A program made the translations under genes and the position numbers. This document shows, one piece after another, positions 36,428 to 47,129 of a stretch of DNA of 64,000 nucleotides. Origin of the DNA: Melieria omissa (taxonomy: Eukaryota; Arthropoda; Insecta; Diptera; Ulidiidae). The notes below the pieces were generated by a model. That model was not told the origin of the DNA. It did not search any database and was given only the letters and a program-made list of their open reading frames with translations. Location of the stretch: contig OZ020267.1 in the NCBI GenBank assembly GCA_963971225.1, positions 104,464,392 to 104,528,391 on the forward strand, in the 5' to 3' direction. How positions within the stretch are numbered: the first letter of the stretch is position 1; the number at the start of each line of letters is the position of its first letter.

Positions 36428-36650
36428 TCACTTCTCTCTGGAGTAAAGGGCCTCCACAAGACTCTTCCATCTTACACGATTCTGGGCTGTTGTTTTCGCG
36501 CCGTCCCATTTGGTGTTGATAGATAGTTCGCGTAGGGTTGACCTTCTCTAGGTGTTTTTTGGTCGACCACGACTTCTACCCCCTTGCGGGTTCCAGTCCA
36601 GTGTCATTCTCGTGATGCTGTCGAGTGGTTTTCTTAGCGTATGACCTATC
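36428..36650 (-). pseudogene. RTE-type LINE C-terminal tail, family 1
   Basis: Minus-strand frame: [20 protein letters not shown], then [13 protein letters not shown], a TAG, RRSTLREL, TKWDGAKTTAQNRVRWKSL and VEALYSREK, ending at TGA (36428-36430). The order GH-(I/L)RK, DWNPQG, RGRP, TAQNR-RW is typical of the C-terminus of RTE/BovB-like reverse transcriptases. One nonsense codon replaces a probable Trp. ACTTACTTACTT occurs on both sides (36406-36417 and 36652-36663) and may be the target duplication. Because it is low in complexity, that reading is tentative. The 5' part of the element is missing. Confidence 0.8.
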
Positions 36651-36664
36651 CACTTACTTACTTA

Positions 36665-36895
36665 ACTGGCCATAACAACCCATTACCGGGTTACGGCTGC
36701 AAAATCTCTCTCCAGGCGTCTCTGCTTTGCGCTACTTCCAGTTGGTCACACAAAGAGAGGATAGGACCTCTTCAACTTGGTCCTTCCACTGGAGACACGG
36801 ACTCCTTCTTCGCTGTCGACCTCCAACTACCGCATCGAACACCTTTTTCGCCGGTGCTTCATCGTTCATATGGAAGATATGGCAACTCTATACCA
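36665..36895 (-). pseudogene. RTE-like LINE C-terminal tail, family 2
   Basis: Minus-strand translation gives MNDEAPAKKVFDAVVGG, then QRRRSPCLQWKDQVEEVLSS and VTNWK before the frame breaks. The 3' end, with AACCCGGTAATGGGTTGTTA and GGCCAGTTAAG, follows. A second copy is at 61893-62140 on the plus strand (DNEVPAKKMFD). The 17.2-18.2 kb array matches its terminal ~100 bp. Confidence 0.72.
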
Positions 36896-37420
36896 ACCCT
36901 CACTGCACTTACCAACCCTATCGTAAAATCCAAAATAGTCAGAGAGTGTAGGGATTTGCTGAGATTCATGAGCTGCCATGTGGACCTCACAATCTCCTGG
37001 AGTGAGCTGGCAAGAGAGGGATCTACTATGGAGTGCAAAGCTAAGGCAGATACAGCATTACTTCCTACGGCTAGTGAACAGTAGATGGCAACTCGCAACT
37101 CACGTAGAACAAAGGATCTGCTACTAAAATCGTAGAAATCGCTCTATGTTAATGACAGTGATCAGGTGTCCTTGGCGAATTGGTCTACACGTAGTGGAAT
37201 TGGATATCCCCCAAATTCCTTTTGCAGAAACTGCAGGGAAGAAGAAGAAGGTAAGACACTCAAGCACTTTGCAGCTGACCTGTCTTAGCGTTGAAAAGAC
37301 TTAATTCCCGGGGAAACAGTCTAGTAAGCTCTCCAACCAATTTGTCTGGGACAACACTGAGATGCATCGTAACTTCTATCTTAACGATGCAGATTGGCTC
37401 TAAGGGTTAGTGTTCTCTTC
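36895..37420 (+). pseudogene. RNase H-type LINE remnant
   Basis: Plus-strand reading: KSKIVRECRDLLRFMSCHVD, then LTISW joined directly to SELAREGSTM, so the usual GH...E...D block between them has been lost. After stops, a broken frame gives LMTVIRCPWRIGLH, and after a shift FCRNCREEEEGKTLKHF, the C-terminal zinc knuckle. It is decayed and not functional. Confidence 0.7.
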
Positions 37421-37479
37421 CATGAGGGAAAGACACATTCGAGGAAGAGACATCAAATCGGCACGTTAAGTTAGTGCTA

Positions 37480-38055
37480 ATTGAGCGAGTTCAGGGTGTT
37501 TCCGGTGGCGGCTACTTACCCTACCTACACTGGATCCCAGGACACGAAGCTCACGAAAGCAACGAACAATGCATTCACTCGTAGGGTTCGAACCATTCTG
37601 TGGACTTTCTAGTGGACACATATACGAATGACTAAGGAAGTGGATAGACTAAAGCACGAAAGCAACGGACAATGCATTCAGTCGTAGGGTCCGAACCATT
37701 CTGTGGACTTTCTAGAGGACACATATAAGAGTGACTAATGAAGCGGGTAGGCCAAAATTTGTCTGAGCAAAGGTCCAACAGTATGGGACCACGCCAGTCA
37801 AAACAGGTCTTTACCTCAGACAGAGGGGTATCCCGAAAACTCCTCATGTTAAAGAAGAAGGCTTTCTCATCCGCACTGGTCAATGTTCACTGGAGTATCC
37901 CCTCAATAAAATGGGAATTTTCTCTTAGAATGTATGTTGCAAATGCAATAAAGAACTAGAACGTTCCATACATGTTCACTGTGATTGTCCAGCACTCAGC
38001 AGAAAAAATTCCTACGTTAGCTATACGTCCACTACAAACCCTTGAAACCATCAAC
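37480..38055 (+). pseudogene. RNase H-type LINE remnant with internal 103-bp duplication
   Basis: Near 37530 the frame reads LHWIPGHEAHESNEQ, a degraded RNase H motif. The stretch 37552-37654 is repeated at 37655-37757 (103-bp period). Further on the frame gives MLKKKAFSSALVNVHWSIP and then CCKCNKELERSIHVHCDCPA, a C-terminal CCHC knuckle (about 37932-37995), before stops. It has several frameshifts and stops. Confidence 0.68.
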
Positions 38056-39295
38056 CGAAACCACAAAATCTTCTCAACGTTCGCCTAAACAGTTCCTTCT
38101 CCTTTGAGACTAAGACTCTCCCAAATCCTTCTCTCTCTTTCCTATCAATGTACTCTCTTATCCTTAAAACCACACTTATCTCCTGCATACTCATGTCACT
38201 CCTTCCACACCATTGCCTAATTCAATTAAAATCCTACAACTGTCATTTATCAAATCAACTTTTACTGTGTTTATTTAATTAAAACTTAACCGTAACGTGC
38301 TGTTAACAGTGTCCAAAAAAACAACAACAAAGTATTGAAAACTTAACCTCGTTTAAAGGAATTGCCTGCATACACTTGTCAACACGCCGACCCCGTTTGT
38401 CTTGGCAACAGCTCCGTGCCCACTCGCCATGTTTGCTTGTCGGTGGCAACGTTGTGTGGACAACAAATTACTTTACAACTTAAGTAAACTCTGTGTTGGT
38501 GGCACCGTTGCACAACACAGAAAACCACAAATATTGCACTTTGTTAGGGGCAATGGCTGCTACGCAAACACACACACACCCACACGCACATTCGGGAACT
38601 GTGAAAATGGGCGCCGACAAATTGAGAAAATGGGCGCCAAATATGTTAAGTGTCGTCTACGGTTCGAGTTGTTTGCACGATGTATGCAACGCATTTCGGA
38701 AGTGGTGCATGTGCAGCACAATAGCTGCCACTTCCGAAATTGTGTGGCAACTTTGTGACAGATACACAGACGGACAGACAGTTGGAGGGGGCGGGACAAT
38801 AGGTTGTACCGAAGGCCATTGTATGCGTTCGTATGCGGCAGTGAAATGTCAATGTTTGTGCATATTTTTTGCAGAAATTTGTCGATGTTTTTATGTTTGG
38901 TTTTCTCTCAGTGGTGAAGTGTGGTTTTTTGATTTTTTTTGTAGCAGCAGACATGTTGCATTTTCTTCCATATGCTAAAACTTTATGGTTGTTTTGTTTG
39001 GCGCACAACAAAAGACTGACTTGAAATTATTTTGAAAATGTTTGAGAAAGACTTTAGAACAATTTAAATATTTTGTTTGGCATATGAAAGTTAACATCGT
39101 TTATGGAAATGACTTTGAAATAGTTAAGTTGTCCCCGTTCTGTCCTGCTTTCGTAAGAGCTGAATGTATCAGTTATGCTATCAGTTATGCTAGAAATGGG
39201 ATAATTTTGGGGAAGCTATCTTTTTTTTTAATTTAGGAGCCATAGGCAGTTCAAATTTTCAAAATCATCTTTGAATACCCATATCCCAACTTTCC
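38056..39295. other. Non-coding stretch
   Basis: No supported gene. A CA tract lies near 38566-38590. Overlapping frames on both strands at 38400-39010 are long only because this part is less AT-rich, and none resembles a known protein. Confidence 0.45.
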
Positions 39296-39299
39296 TATG

Positions 39300-40640
39300 G
39301 GATAGCGACTGGATCGATGCATGTTTGAAAAAAGTGGAGAGTTCTATTACAAAAGGGAATAACAATTAAATGCAACGATGTTTCCTGGTTCAGAAATAAA
39401 CGCTCGATAGAAATGCTATGTGTACATCGGTCATTCAGATAGAAATGCTAATGCAAAGATGCTTTCTTCCAATTTTTGTTGGACTCTACACTGAGGTAGC
39501 TACCAGATTGACCCAGAGAGAGAGAGAGAGAGTTCTACTAAAAAAAGGAGAGTAAATGGTTAATGGTTATGACTGGTTAAGGAACCAGGCTCGAGAGAAA
39601 CACTGATACGTAGATACGGGCTGGTAGCAACGCTGAAGTATACATGTCTTTTTCGATTTTCTGGTCTTTTCGTCGAGACACAAACTGAATTGATCCATTT
39701 TTGGAAAGCTGGAGAGTTGTGTTACAAAAAGAGAGCAAGGGAGCTATCTCTTCTAGTTTAGGAACCAAGCTCGAGAGAAACCCTGATACTCAGTCGATCA
39801 AACAGATGAAAACGGCTATGTTTACATATTCTTGTCGATTTTCTGAGCTTTTTGTCGAGATAGAAACTGAATCGACACATTTTTGGAAAGCTGGAGAGTT
39901 CTGTTACAAAGAAGAGAGCAAATTTAGGGCATCTATGTCATCTGGTTTACCCTGATACGTAGATCAAACTGATAGCAACATTGAAGTATACATGTCTTTT
40001 GTCGATTTTCTGGGCTTTCATCGAGATAGCAACTGAATCGACTTGTGGACAGCTTTAGAGTTTTACCACAAAAAAGAGAGGAAACTTAGGGTAGAAGGAA
40101 ACTTCTGATAGTTGATCGATGAGGCTGATAGAAACGCTTATGCTTACATGTTCTTGTCGGTTTCTGGGCTTTTCGTTGAAATATAAAATGAATTTATTAA
40201 TTTTTGGAAAGCTGAAGAGTTCTATTACAAAAAAGAGAGACAATTTAAGACAGCTATCTCTTGCTGGAGAGAGTTCCTGGAGAGTTGGAGAGTTCTGTTG
40301 CAAAAAAGAAAGGAAACTTAAGGTAGTTATCTCTTCTGGTCAAGGAACCAGGCTCGCGGGAAACCCTGATGCGTAGGTGATTACATATTCTCGTCGATTT
40401 TCTGGGCTTTTCGTCGAGTTAGAAACTGAATGGACCCATTTTCGGAAAGTTGGAGAGTTCTTATACAAAAAAGAGAGCAAACTTGAGAGAAACCCTCATA
40501 CGCAGATCAGACTAATCGCAACGCTAATGTTTACATATTCTCATAGATTTTTTGGGCTTTTCCTATAAGTAGCAACTGACTTGACCCAATTTTGGAAAGC
40601 TGGAGCGTTCAGGTATAACTTAGATTGACAGAATGGAGCT
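39300..40640. repeat. Degenerate tandem array, ~150-240 bp units
   Basis: About seven copies share TTTTTGGAAAGCTGGAGAGTT, ACAAAAAAGAGAGCAAACTT, GAGAGAAACCCTGATAC and GTCGATTTTCTGGGCTTTTC. The last marker recurs near 39653, 39835, 40002, 40157, 40396 and 40545. Several frames stay open across a unit; these are repeat by-products. Confidence 0.8.
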
Positions 40641-42640
40641 AGTTATCTCTTTCGGTTGAACAAAGTTTAGCTTCAGGCATAGTTGTGTATAGTCCATTTT
40701 TTTTTCATAAAGTATTCCTTCCACATCATAGTTTGTTGGGGTTGGAATACACACACCCGTTCTCGTAGGAACCTCATTACATGGGGTTCCTTACATACTT
40801 CTATATAATCCAGACCCCCAAAACTTGGTGTCCTTGAAAAATTCACCTCTTGTGAAAGTTGGCGAACGGATTTACTTACTCTTTTCTGATATCAAAAGGC
40901 AGTACAGCCTATTCTCCCTTTGCCAACGCTGTCTCTGTTTAAGTTTCAAACGTCAGTGAAGATCTTAACGCACTACCGACCGCATTACTGTTTATATCTA
41001 TAAAGCATACCGACGATGAAATCTGTTTAATAATCTAGAAAGTCATTCAAAACACATTTCCAGCATTCTTTATAGCCAACTATAAAATATCAAACATTAA
41101 AATATTCTTCTGTATATTTTTTCATGCATCATTTCAACTTGTTTCCATACAGCAATCCTTTAGAATCTCCCCTCTTCCAGCTGACATGCTTCGTCCCACT
41201 AATCCTGTTCACGCTCTCAACTCTCCCAAGTACCGCACATCCATCCATTCAGCCATTGACATTTCTATTGCACCATATATTTTTAGCTCTCGCCTGCACT
41301 TGACATGCTCCACGCTCGCTCCAGCACGCCCCCGAGCCATGCGGTGCCGCCTTCTTCGCCACTCATGGTTGCATTTTACAGCTATGCGCCACTGTCAAAT
41401 GTAGCGTAACGTTAAATAAATAATGCAACGTAGACGAATGTATGAAAAATGCACAAAACGAGCAGCAAAAGTTTTAAATGTTGTGCTTTTTTGGAATTGC
41501 ATTTCATTTCATTTCGCTGTTCATTTCATTTTATGTTTGTTTATAGAGAGTTTTTTCAGTGTGCTGTCGCCTTTCAATGCCAACTTCAGTCGCCACTTGT
41601 GGCGTAGCTGTCAGCATTTTATGCGTTTGGGTGCCACAAAGTACACACACACACACGTTTGCAAATGCTGACTTAATGTCATTCATAAATTTCATGCAGT
41701 CAAAACATGCCAACGAGAATGCAAAAAGTGCGCATACAAATTTTATTAAATAATTGCACACTTGACTGAAGTCGTGCACTGTTCTTTCTCGCTTCTCATT
41801 ATGCTGTGTGCTGTGCACATTCGGAACGCCCAATGAAAACAACTCACAAAGACACAACAACTACAAAAAGATTGGACACATAATGATAATAAGAAAGCAA
41901 AAGCAAAGAAAGGCGTAAACAGCGGAAACGTGTATTTCGTAGACGTTTATGCGTTGTGCCGAAACAACAACACTCGTCTGCTCAATGCCGCATGCACAGC
42001 TGACAGATGACACTTAACGTCTTGCTCGTGTGCGCTGTCACTTGTCGCTGATGACACTGACAGTTGCCAGAGTCAGTCAGGCGTTTGGTGTTGTTCTTAG
42101 GCTGTGCGCTTGGGGCTGCTGTGCCGTGGGGAGCACTTTTTTGTGCCCATATCCTTAATTGTAAGTGAAGCGGCAACCTGAGGACATCACTCAAAGGATG
42201 CGCCGTTTTTCATATACTTGTGGGCCATTTGAGTGATGGCATTGGGTTGGTGACGATGAGTCAATTCATGTGTGGCAATGTAAGTCAAAAAGTTGTTGCC
42301 TTGAGAGGTTAGTTTTCGTGGCACTTTTGAAAGAGCTTCAACTATTGAATGCTTGGATAAGAATATATCTAATTGATTCGAAGAAGACTGCATAATTTGT
42401 TGAGTAAAATAACGAAATCTAATGGTTTGGGCTTCAAAAAATTTACGATTTATTTAGTAGATCATTAGATTCGATTTATAAAATCGTATTGTAAAGTACG
42501 CCGCGACATATTAGATCTATTCTGATCTCCTTGATGAGTGGCTCAAAAAAAAAAACAGAGGTTCTCTTTTATAATGTCGAATATACAAAAGATTTGGTTT
42601 TGAACGACGAAATTTTGATTTGAATCCCAGGAAAGCTTGA
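40641..42640. other. Non-coding stretch
   Basis: No gene recognised. An AC repeat lies at about 41641-41656. A minus-strand frame at 42187-42393 (ending MAHKYMKNGASFE) is the least low-complexity one, but I can match it to no family. A short poly-A lies near 42546. Confidence 0.4.
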
Positions 42641-42649
42641 AATACTTTG

Positions 42650-43036
42650 GGTGTTGTGGCTCTCTCTGTATGAGATACATTAGGCCACTATATGGGCCCT
42701 TGTGATACCAAAAACTCCACCCCTTTGAAACTGGTATGCAACCCAGTTTTTCAAAATGTGTTAGAACATACCTACATTTTGACCGGATGGGGAAAGGAGG
42801 GAAAGAACCTATAACTTAACGCAGAATCTGAACGAAGGTTGATAGTTGGAAGTTGTTCTTCCACACTTGGCAGTTTTGTCATTTCCTGCCAATTTCCTGC
42901 GATTCTTGTAACTTTCAATTGTTTCGTGTGAATAGCTATAGAAGTAGACGAGTGTTTCACCAGCCCGAGCTGGGAATCGAAACTAGGGCCTCTGGTATGC
43001 GAAGCCAGAGCGCTACCCGCTGGACTATCAAGGTTG
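42650..43036 (-). mobile_element. SINE family B, near-complete copy
   Basis: The head has A box TAGTCCAGCGGG (near 43020) and a B-box region GTTTCGATTCC (near 42975). The linker and central domain follow (GGCAGGAAATGACAAAACTG; CAACTTCC; ATTCTGCGTTAAGTTATAGG). The tail includes GGTATCACAAGGGCCC at about 42686-42701. The tail matches the copy at 32430-32748. Confidence 0.8.
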
Positions 43037-43119
43037 ACTAGATTGGTGTTGAGGTGTTAGACCAAAATCCAACTAATATCATTGTGTTTGCTGCTTCTTC
43101 CCATCACACATAGACCCCT

Positions 43120-43131
43120 TTGGGACCTTAG
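43120..43131. repeat. Target-site duplication, left copy
   Basis: TTGGGACCTTAG here and at 43967-43978 exactly bracket the LINE fragment between them. Confidence 0.88.
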
Positions 43132-43966
43132 ATAGATAGATAGATTTGAAAGGGGAAATGTGCACTGAGAGAGTTGATCTATTGTGTCCCCTACAGCTTT
43201 AGAGAACGTCCTCCAATCCCACCGACCTAATGAAGCTTGGTAACTCACGAGGGGAAGGTGTTTGACGTTCTCTTCTGCAACCCAGCACTGGCCTACTGCG
43301 GCATGCCGGATCGCAGTGCAGTATGACGCTCTCAGGAGTCTCCTCCGCTGTTCCACAGGGTCTACAGACGCTTACCTGTTCTAACCCGATTGTGTGCATG
43401 TGTTTCCTCATCCTGCAGTGTCCGGTGACCAGTCTAAGCTGGGGTTTCCCCCAATCTGAGGCATTCTTCACTGCATCTGGAGTAATAACCCTTAATGAAG
43501 ATTTTCGATTGTCTTTGAATTGAATTCCTGGTTCTTTCCTCAAGTCTTAGCGACTCTGCTAGAGTGCTTCTGCCCAGCCCAATGAAAGGTTCTGGTGCAA
43601 GGGGGATCGTAGTTGCCCCAGTTCTAGTAAGACTATCAGCCTCCTTATTCCCCTCTATTCCTCTGTGTCCTGGGATCCAGACGATTTTAAACTAGTTATA
43701 TGTACCCAGGTTATTCAATGCTTCTATGTATTTCAGCACCAACTCTGAGGTAATCTCATTCGAGATTAGAGCTTTGATGGCGGCTTGATTGTCAGAACAA
43801 ATGATTATGTCCTGCTCCCTGTAGTAACGGCATATAACTCTGCTTAAAATATGCAGGGTGTATTCCCCATGGGCTCATAGTGCTTAAAGCGAGGTCCAAA
43901 TACCCCGTCCCGGTTCCCTCGAGCGTTTTGGAACCGTCTGTAAACCACGTTTTAGTATGTGGTTTG
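43132..43966 (-). mobile_element. 5'-truncated RNase H-type LINE with tetranucleotide tail
   Basis: 835 bp inserted between two exact 12-bp copies of TTGGGACCTTAG. On the minus strand it begins inside RNase H and ends in a short (CTAT)n tail (43132-43144) instead of poly(A). Tails of short tandem repeats are known from I/LOA-type elements. It sits directly beside a pogo-like MITE that starts at 43981. Confidence 0.88.
43199..43955 (-). pseudogene. RNase H domain and C-terminal knuckle of a LINE
   Basis: Minus-strand order: TWFTDGSKTLEGTG (first catalytic Asp, about 43945); FGPRFKHYEPMG, then a TAA and AELYAV (Glu); DIIICSDNQAAIKALISNE (Asp); a TAG; and KIVWIPGHRGIEGNKEADSL (His and last Asp). 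Then come PEPFIGLGRSTLAESLRL, the tail VTGHCRMRKHMHTIGLEQ and the knuckle VCRPCGTAEETPE. It ends SPRELPSFIRSVGLEDVL at about 43199. At least two nonsense codons and two frameshifts make it non-functional. The RNase H catalytic positions are otherwise kept, so the decay is moderate. It resembles the fragment at 59745-60825. Confidence 0.85.
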
Positions 43967-43980
43967 TTGGGACCTTAGTA

Positions 43981-44149
43981 CAGTATAATCTCGATAATTC
44001 GGACACTCGCTAATACGGACAACGCGGTAATCCGGACACTCATTTCTATTGTAGACTCTGTAATCCGGACATTCAATTTCTATTGTAGACTCTGTAATCC
44101 GGACACCAGTGTCTGGTTTTTAATTGTCCGGATTATCGAGATTACACTG
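43981..44149. mobile_element. pogo/Tigger-like MITE (169 bp)
   Basis: The ends are inverted copies of CAGTRTAATCTCGATAATYC followed by GGACA, flanked by TA (43979-43980 and 44150-44151). The CAGTRTAAT start and TA target fit pogo-type Tc1/mariner elements. Inside, a ~37-bp segment with TTTCTATTGTAGACTCTGTA is present twice in tandem. There is no coding capacity. Confidence 0.88.
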
Positions 44150-44224
44150 TACTACTTAATATGTAATGTATAAGGTCTCATTCAGAGGCGCATATAGGAT
44201 TTCATCATAGCACGGATCCGTACA

Positions 44225-44371
44225 GTGGCGCACAAATGATTTCATTTTAGGGGGAGGGGGCTTTGCGTACAACTTTTTAGCCGAATGCTATTCGAAACCA
44301 TATTTTGTACCAGCAATTTTTGTGTTTTGAGGGGTTTGAAGCGTCCAACCTCCCACGCATGTGCGCCAATG
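44225..44371 (-). mobile_element. hAT-like MITE
   Basis: It begins CAGTGGCGCACAAATGATTT and ends GTGCGCCAATG, imperfect inverted ends. The 8-bp flanks GATCCGTA and GCTGCGTA agree at 6 of 8 positions. It is an inverted-orientation relative of the clearer copy at 52260-52377. Internal landmarks are GTACAACTTTT and GAGGGGTTTGAA. Partial relatives adjoin it at 44185-44224 (GAGGCGCATATAGGATTTCA) and 44372-44485. Confidence 0.72.
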
Positions 44372-44485
44372 GCTGCGTACATAACTTTTGAGCTCAATAT
44401 AATTTTAAACCATATTTGCCACTCACATTTTTTGTAAAAAAACAGATATTTAGGGGTTTTGAAACCCCAAAACTTTCCTTCCTTG
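44372..44485. repeat. Partial hAT-like MITE relative
   Basis: GCGTACATAACTTTTGAGCT, TTAAACCATATTTG and AGGGGTTTTGAAACCCC match the interior of the neighbouring element; the left end is missing. Confidence 0.55.
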
Positions 44486-44620
44486 CGCCTTTGGTCCAGT
44501 TCATGAGTCATTAGTTATGTGTTGGAATACGGAAATGAATGAACGCGTTTAAGAATTTTCCTCCTTGAGTACGAAACCCGCCTAAGTTTCATATTTTGAC
44601 TCAATATTATTTAAGTAGTC

Positions 44621-44678
44621 AACCCGCTTAATTACCTCAAAAAAACTGACATCTATAGATGAGGTAATTAGGCGGGTT
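44621..44678. repeat. Inverted repeat, 19-bp arms
   Basis: AACCCGCTTAATTACCTCA (44621-44639) pairs with 44660-44678 with one mismatch. The outer right end continues TTTTACTGTA, like the end of a Tc1/mariner-type element. A further AAACCCGCCTAA lies at 44575. It is probably a decayed MITE; the left boundary is unclear. Confidence 0.6.
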
Positions 44679-44750
44679 TTACTGTATGTGTTAAGCCCCA
44701 AAAGATCTTCTTCGGGTTCTCTACTTTTCGTTTCTCTACTTAGTGATCTC

Positions 44751-45095
44751 CACTAGTGCAGCCGCCGTGGCTCAGTTGGTTAGTGCGCGGTCCAACGAGT
44801 CGCATGCAGAGCGACGCTAGTTCGAATTCTGCATGTAGTAACACCTAAAAAAAAATAACGGGAAACTAGTTTTCTCTTTCGGCGGCTGTCCTCTCAGCTG
44901 GAAATGGCAAACCTCTGAGAGTAAAAAATTGCCTATGAAAAAGCTCCCAATCTGCCGTTCGGAACCGGCATAAAACTGTAGGTCCCTTCCACCCGCGTAC
45001 AAAATTCACACGCACAACACGGGTGGTTGCGGGAAGCTAGGCCTTAGTCTCGCGTAAGCGGGCTGTCGTGCCAATCAATTATTAAATAAATTAAT
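44751..45095 (+). mobile_element. tRNA-derived SINE, family A
   Basis: Plus-strand copy of the element at 6246-6576. The head GCCGCCGTGGCTCAGTTGGT holds the A box and AGTTCGAATTC the B box. A central body follows with GGCATAAAACTGTAGGTCCC, and the 3' segment contains GCGGGCTGTCGTGCCAATCA. The tail is TAA-rich instead of (GAA)n. A perfect 14-bp target duplication, TACTTAGTGATCTC, lies at 44737-44750 and 45096-45109. Confidence 0.9.
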
Positions 45096-45109
45096 TACTT
45101 AGTGATCTC

Positions 45110-47125
45110 ACAAAAAGAATGAGAGTGAGCTATAAAAAAGTCATCGGTTATTTTCGGTTAACTTCTTAAGATGTACTTACAACTCACAACTTCTTATAAT
45201 CCTTTGATTTATAGTATAATAACCTTGATTGAATTTTCTATGAATGACTTGCTTAACTTTTGTCTAAACATTTGCTAACCTTCAGCTACTCAATTCCGTA
45301 CAAAAATGAAAGTCAACAAAACATGAAATCACTTAATTATATTATTTCTTCATGCATAAAGATTGCCAGCAATTTAGTCAGCAAATCCGTAAATTTTTGG
45401 CTTAACCGAAGCTTGATTAGCAGTAATTGTGGTCGAGTTGAATTGTGCAGAGTTGAATTAAATTTAATTAGGCAATTCCGTTTTTCCACACACACTCACT
45501 TAGTGTTCATAAATGAAAAGCAACAACAATAATACATAACAACCACAATTAAAGTAGCAATAACAATTAAAAAGTAGCGCGCACATTGTAAACGTGATTT
45601 GTAGTAACAATGCGGGCGCGTGTGTGGGCGTTGCCAGCACAGAAAGCAACTCAATACTTTGTGCAGCAATTGCCCGCTGACCTAATTAATTAAAAAGTTT
45701 CACTAATGAAGAAAAACCGCATGGCATACGTTGCGGCCGTCGTCATTGGACGGCACATAAAATCAATTGACTTGAAGAGTGGGCGGGCTGCCGAACGAAC
45801 GGTGGCTCGAAGAGGCAACACTCTACCTAACCAAGAACACAGCCGATGGGTTCGAGTATGTGCTGGCCGACCGCTTGTTGTGGTTGTTGTAAGGTAGGGC
45901 CAGTGCTGTGATTACAACAAAAACTGAAACGAAAACAAAAAAAATATGCGCACGTCTGCTGGCTGGCACGTTCGTTCAGTGACTTTTAATAATTGACTCA
46001 CGTTTGTCTTTGGCACAGCCGAGCGCATACGAGTGCAGTTGGGTTGCGCTTGAAAAGCGATTTCGAACAACAAAACGAAACGAAAAAAAAGGAAAAGTAA
46101 AAAAAAAAACATCGACAGTTATCAATGCTACCAGCAAGCGAACCGAGCAGCAGAACTTTGCCAGATTAATACCAGAACAGCAACAACAAACCAACCAACA
46201 TGCGCAACAACACTCCACCCGAGCAGCAACAATAAAAACGTTTTTCAGCTAAGATGTGAATGAACCGTTGTTGTTGGTGTTGTTGTAGTAATGTATATTG
46301 TTGTTTTAAGTGACTGCAGTCGCATCGTCGGCATTTTTTGTGTAATTTGATTAATTAATTAAACGACATTTTGTACGTGTCCACTTGCGTTCGACCGACA
46401 CACGCGTCGCAGCTTCCAGCGTGTCTTTAGCACTGTTTGTTTGTTTTTTGGCTGCTCTTGTTGTTGTTTTGTGGTTTGTACGTGCAAAGTTGACGCTCGC
46501 ACGTAACTCGTTCGTTCCGCTGTCACGTGTCATAGCGGCGCGTCACAGCGCACCGTTGCCTCATATGTCAAATGTGACATATGCGAAGCGCCAGCAGCTG
46601 GCGACAGCCAGTCACTTCATGCGGCACTTGAAATGAATGCCGGGAATGCGTGCGCCGCCCGCCCGGACATCGTCGTCGTCACGCAGTGATAGTTTTCTTT
46701 GCTCCACAATGTTGGTTTGGCTTTGTTTTAGTTGCGTTTTTTTCTGTTGCTTTTCATGTTTCCGTTTCATTTAATTGAGCTAATGAGCGCGCTTGGCTTG
46801 CAGCAATTTGTTGTAGGCGCCATATTGGTTGGTAGGTCGCGTTTTTCCTACTTCACTAATGTGCGCTTAGTATTTTTTTTTTAGTTTACTTCTATGTCAT
46901 TAATCTTCAATGCGGTCTGGTGTTGCTGACAGGTTGCTGAGGTCTGGCTGTAAATTTATATGTGGCTAAATGCAGCGACGGGCAGTAATCGCATAAAACT
47001 GTCGTCGGGTCAGGAAGAAAAAGTGCCAGACTGCAGAAATGCCAAAGCGTAAAGTTTCAAGACGCCTAAGATTAGAGTGGAATGCGAAATTGTTTCATTT
47101 CTCAGTAAATTCAACGTCTACTAGT
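45110..47125. other. Non-coding, possibly regulatory; CpG-richer 45590-46700
   Basis: I see no protein gene. 45590-46700 has more CpG than its neighbours. The purine-rich AACGAAACGAAA/CAACAACAA sequence at about 46060-46235 resembles fly 5'-UTR sequence. TCAGT/TCACG initiator-like sites lie near 45977 and 45999. CATATGTCA and TGACATATG form a 9-bp-arm palindrome at 46562-46583. No start is decisive. Confidence 0.4.
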
Positions 47126-47129
47126 TGCT

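Noticed and set aside
36641..37084. 147-codon plus-strand open frame
   Set aside because: Its first half is antisense to the RTE-like tail on the minus strand and its second half is a decayed RNase H remnant; it is not one gene.
38402..39011. Overlapping open frames of 118-161 codons on both strands
   Set aside because: Several frames stay open at once, which indicates a lack of stop codons by composition. None shows recognisable domains.
42187..42393. Minus-strand 68-codon frame ending MAHKYMKNGASFE
   Set aside because: It is not low complexity, but I can match it to no family and see no convincing splice sites or decay pattern.
44758..44830. Functional tRNA gene
   Set aside because: A and B boxes are present, but the head is followed by a SINE body and target duplications and does not form an intact tRNA. 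The same holds for the heads near 6570, 28300, 43034 and 62330.
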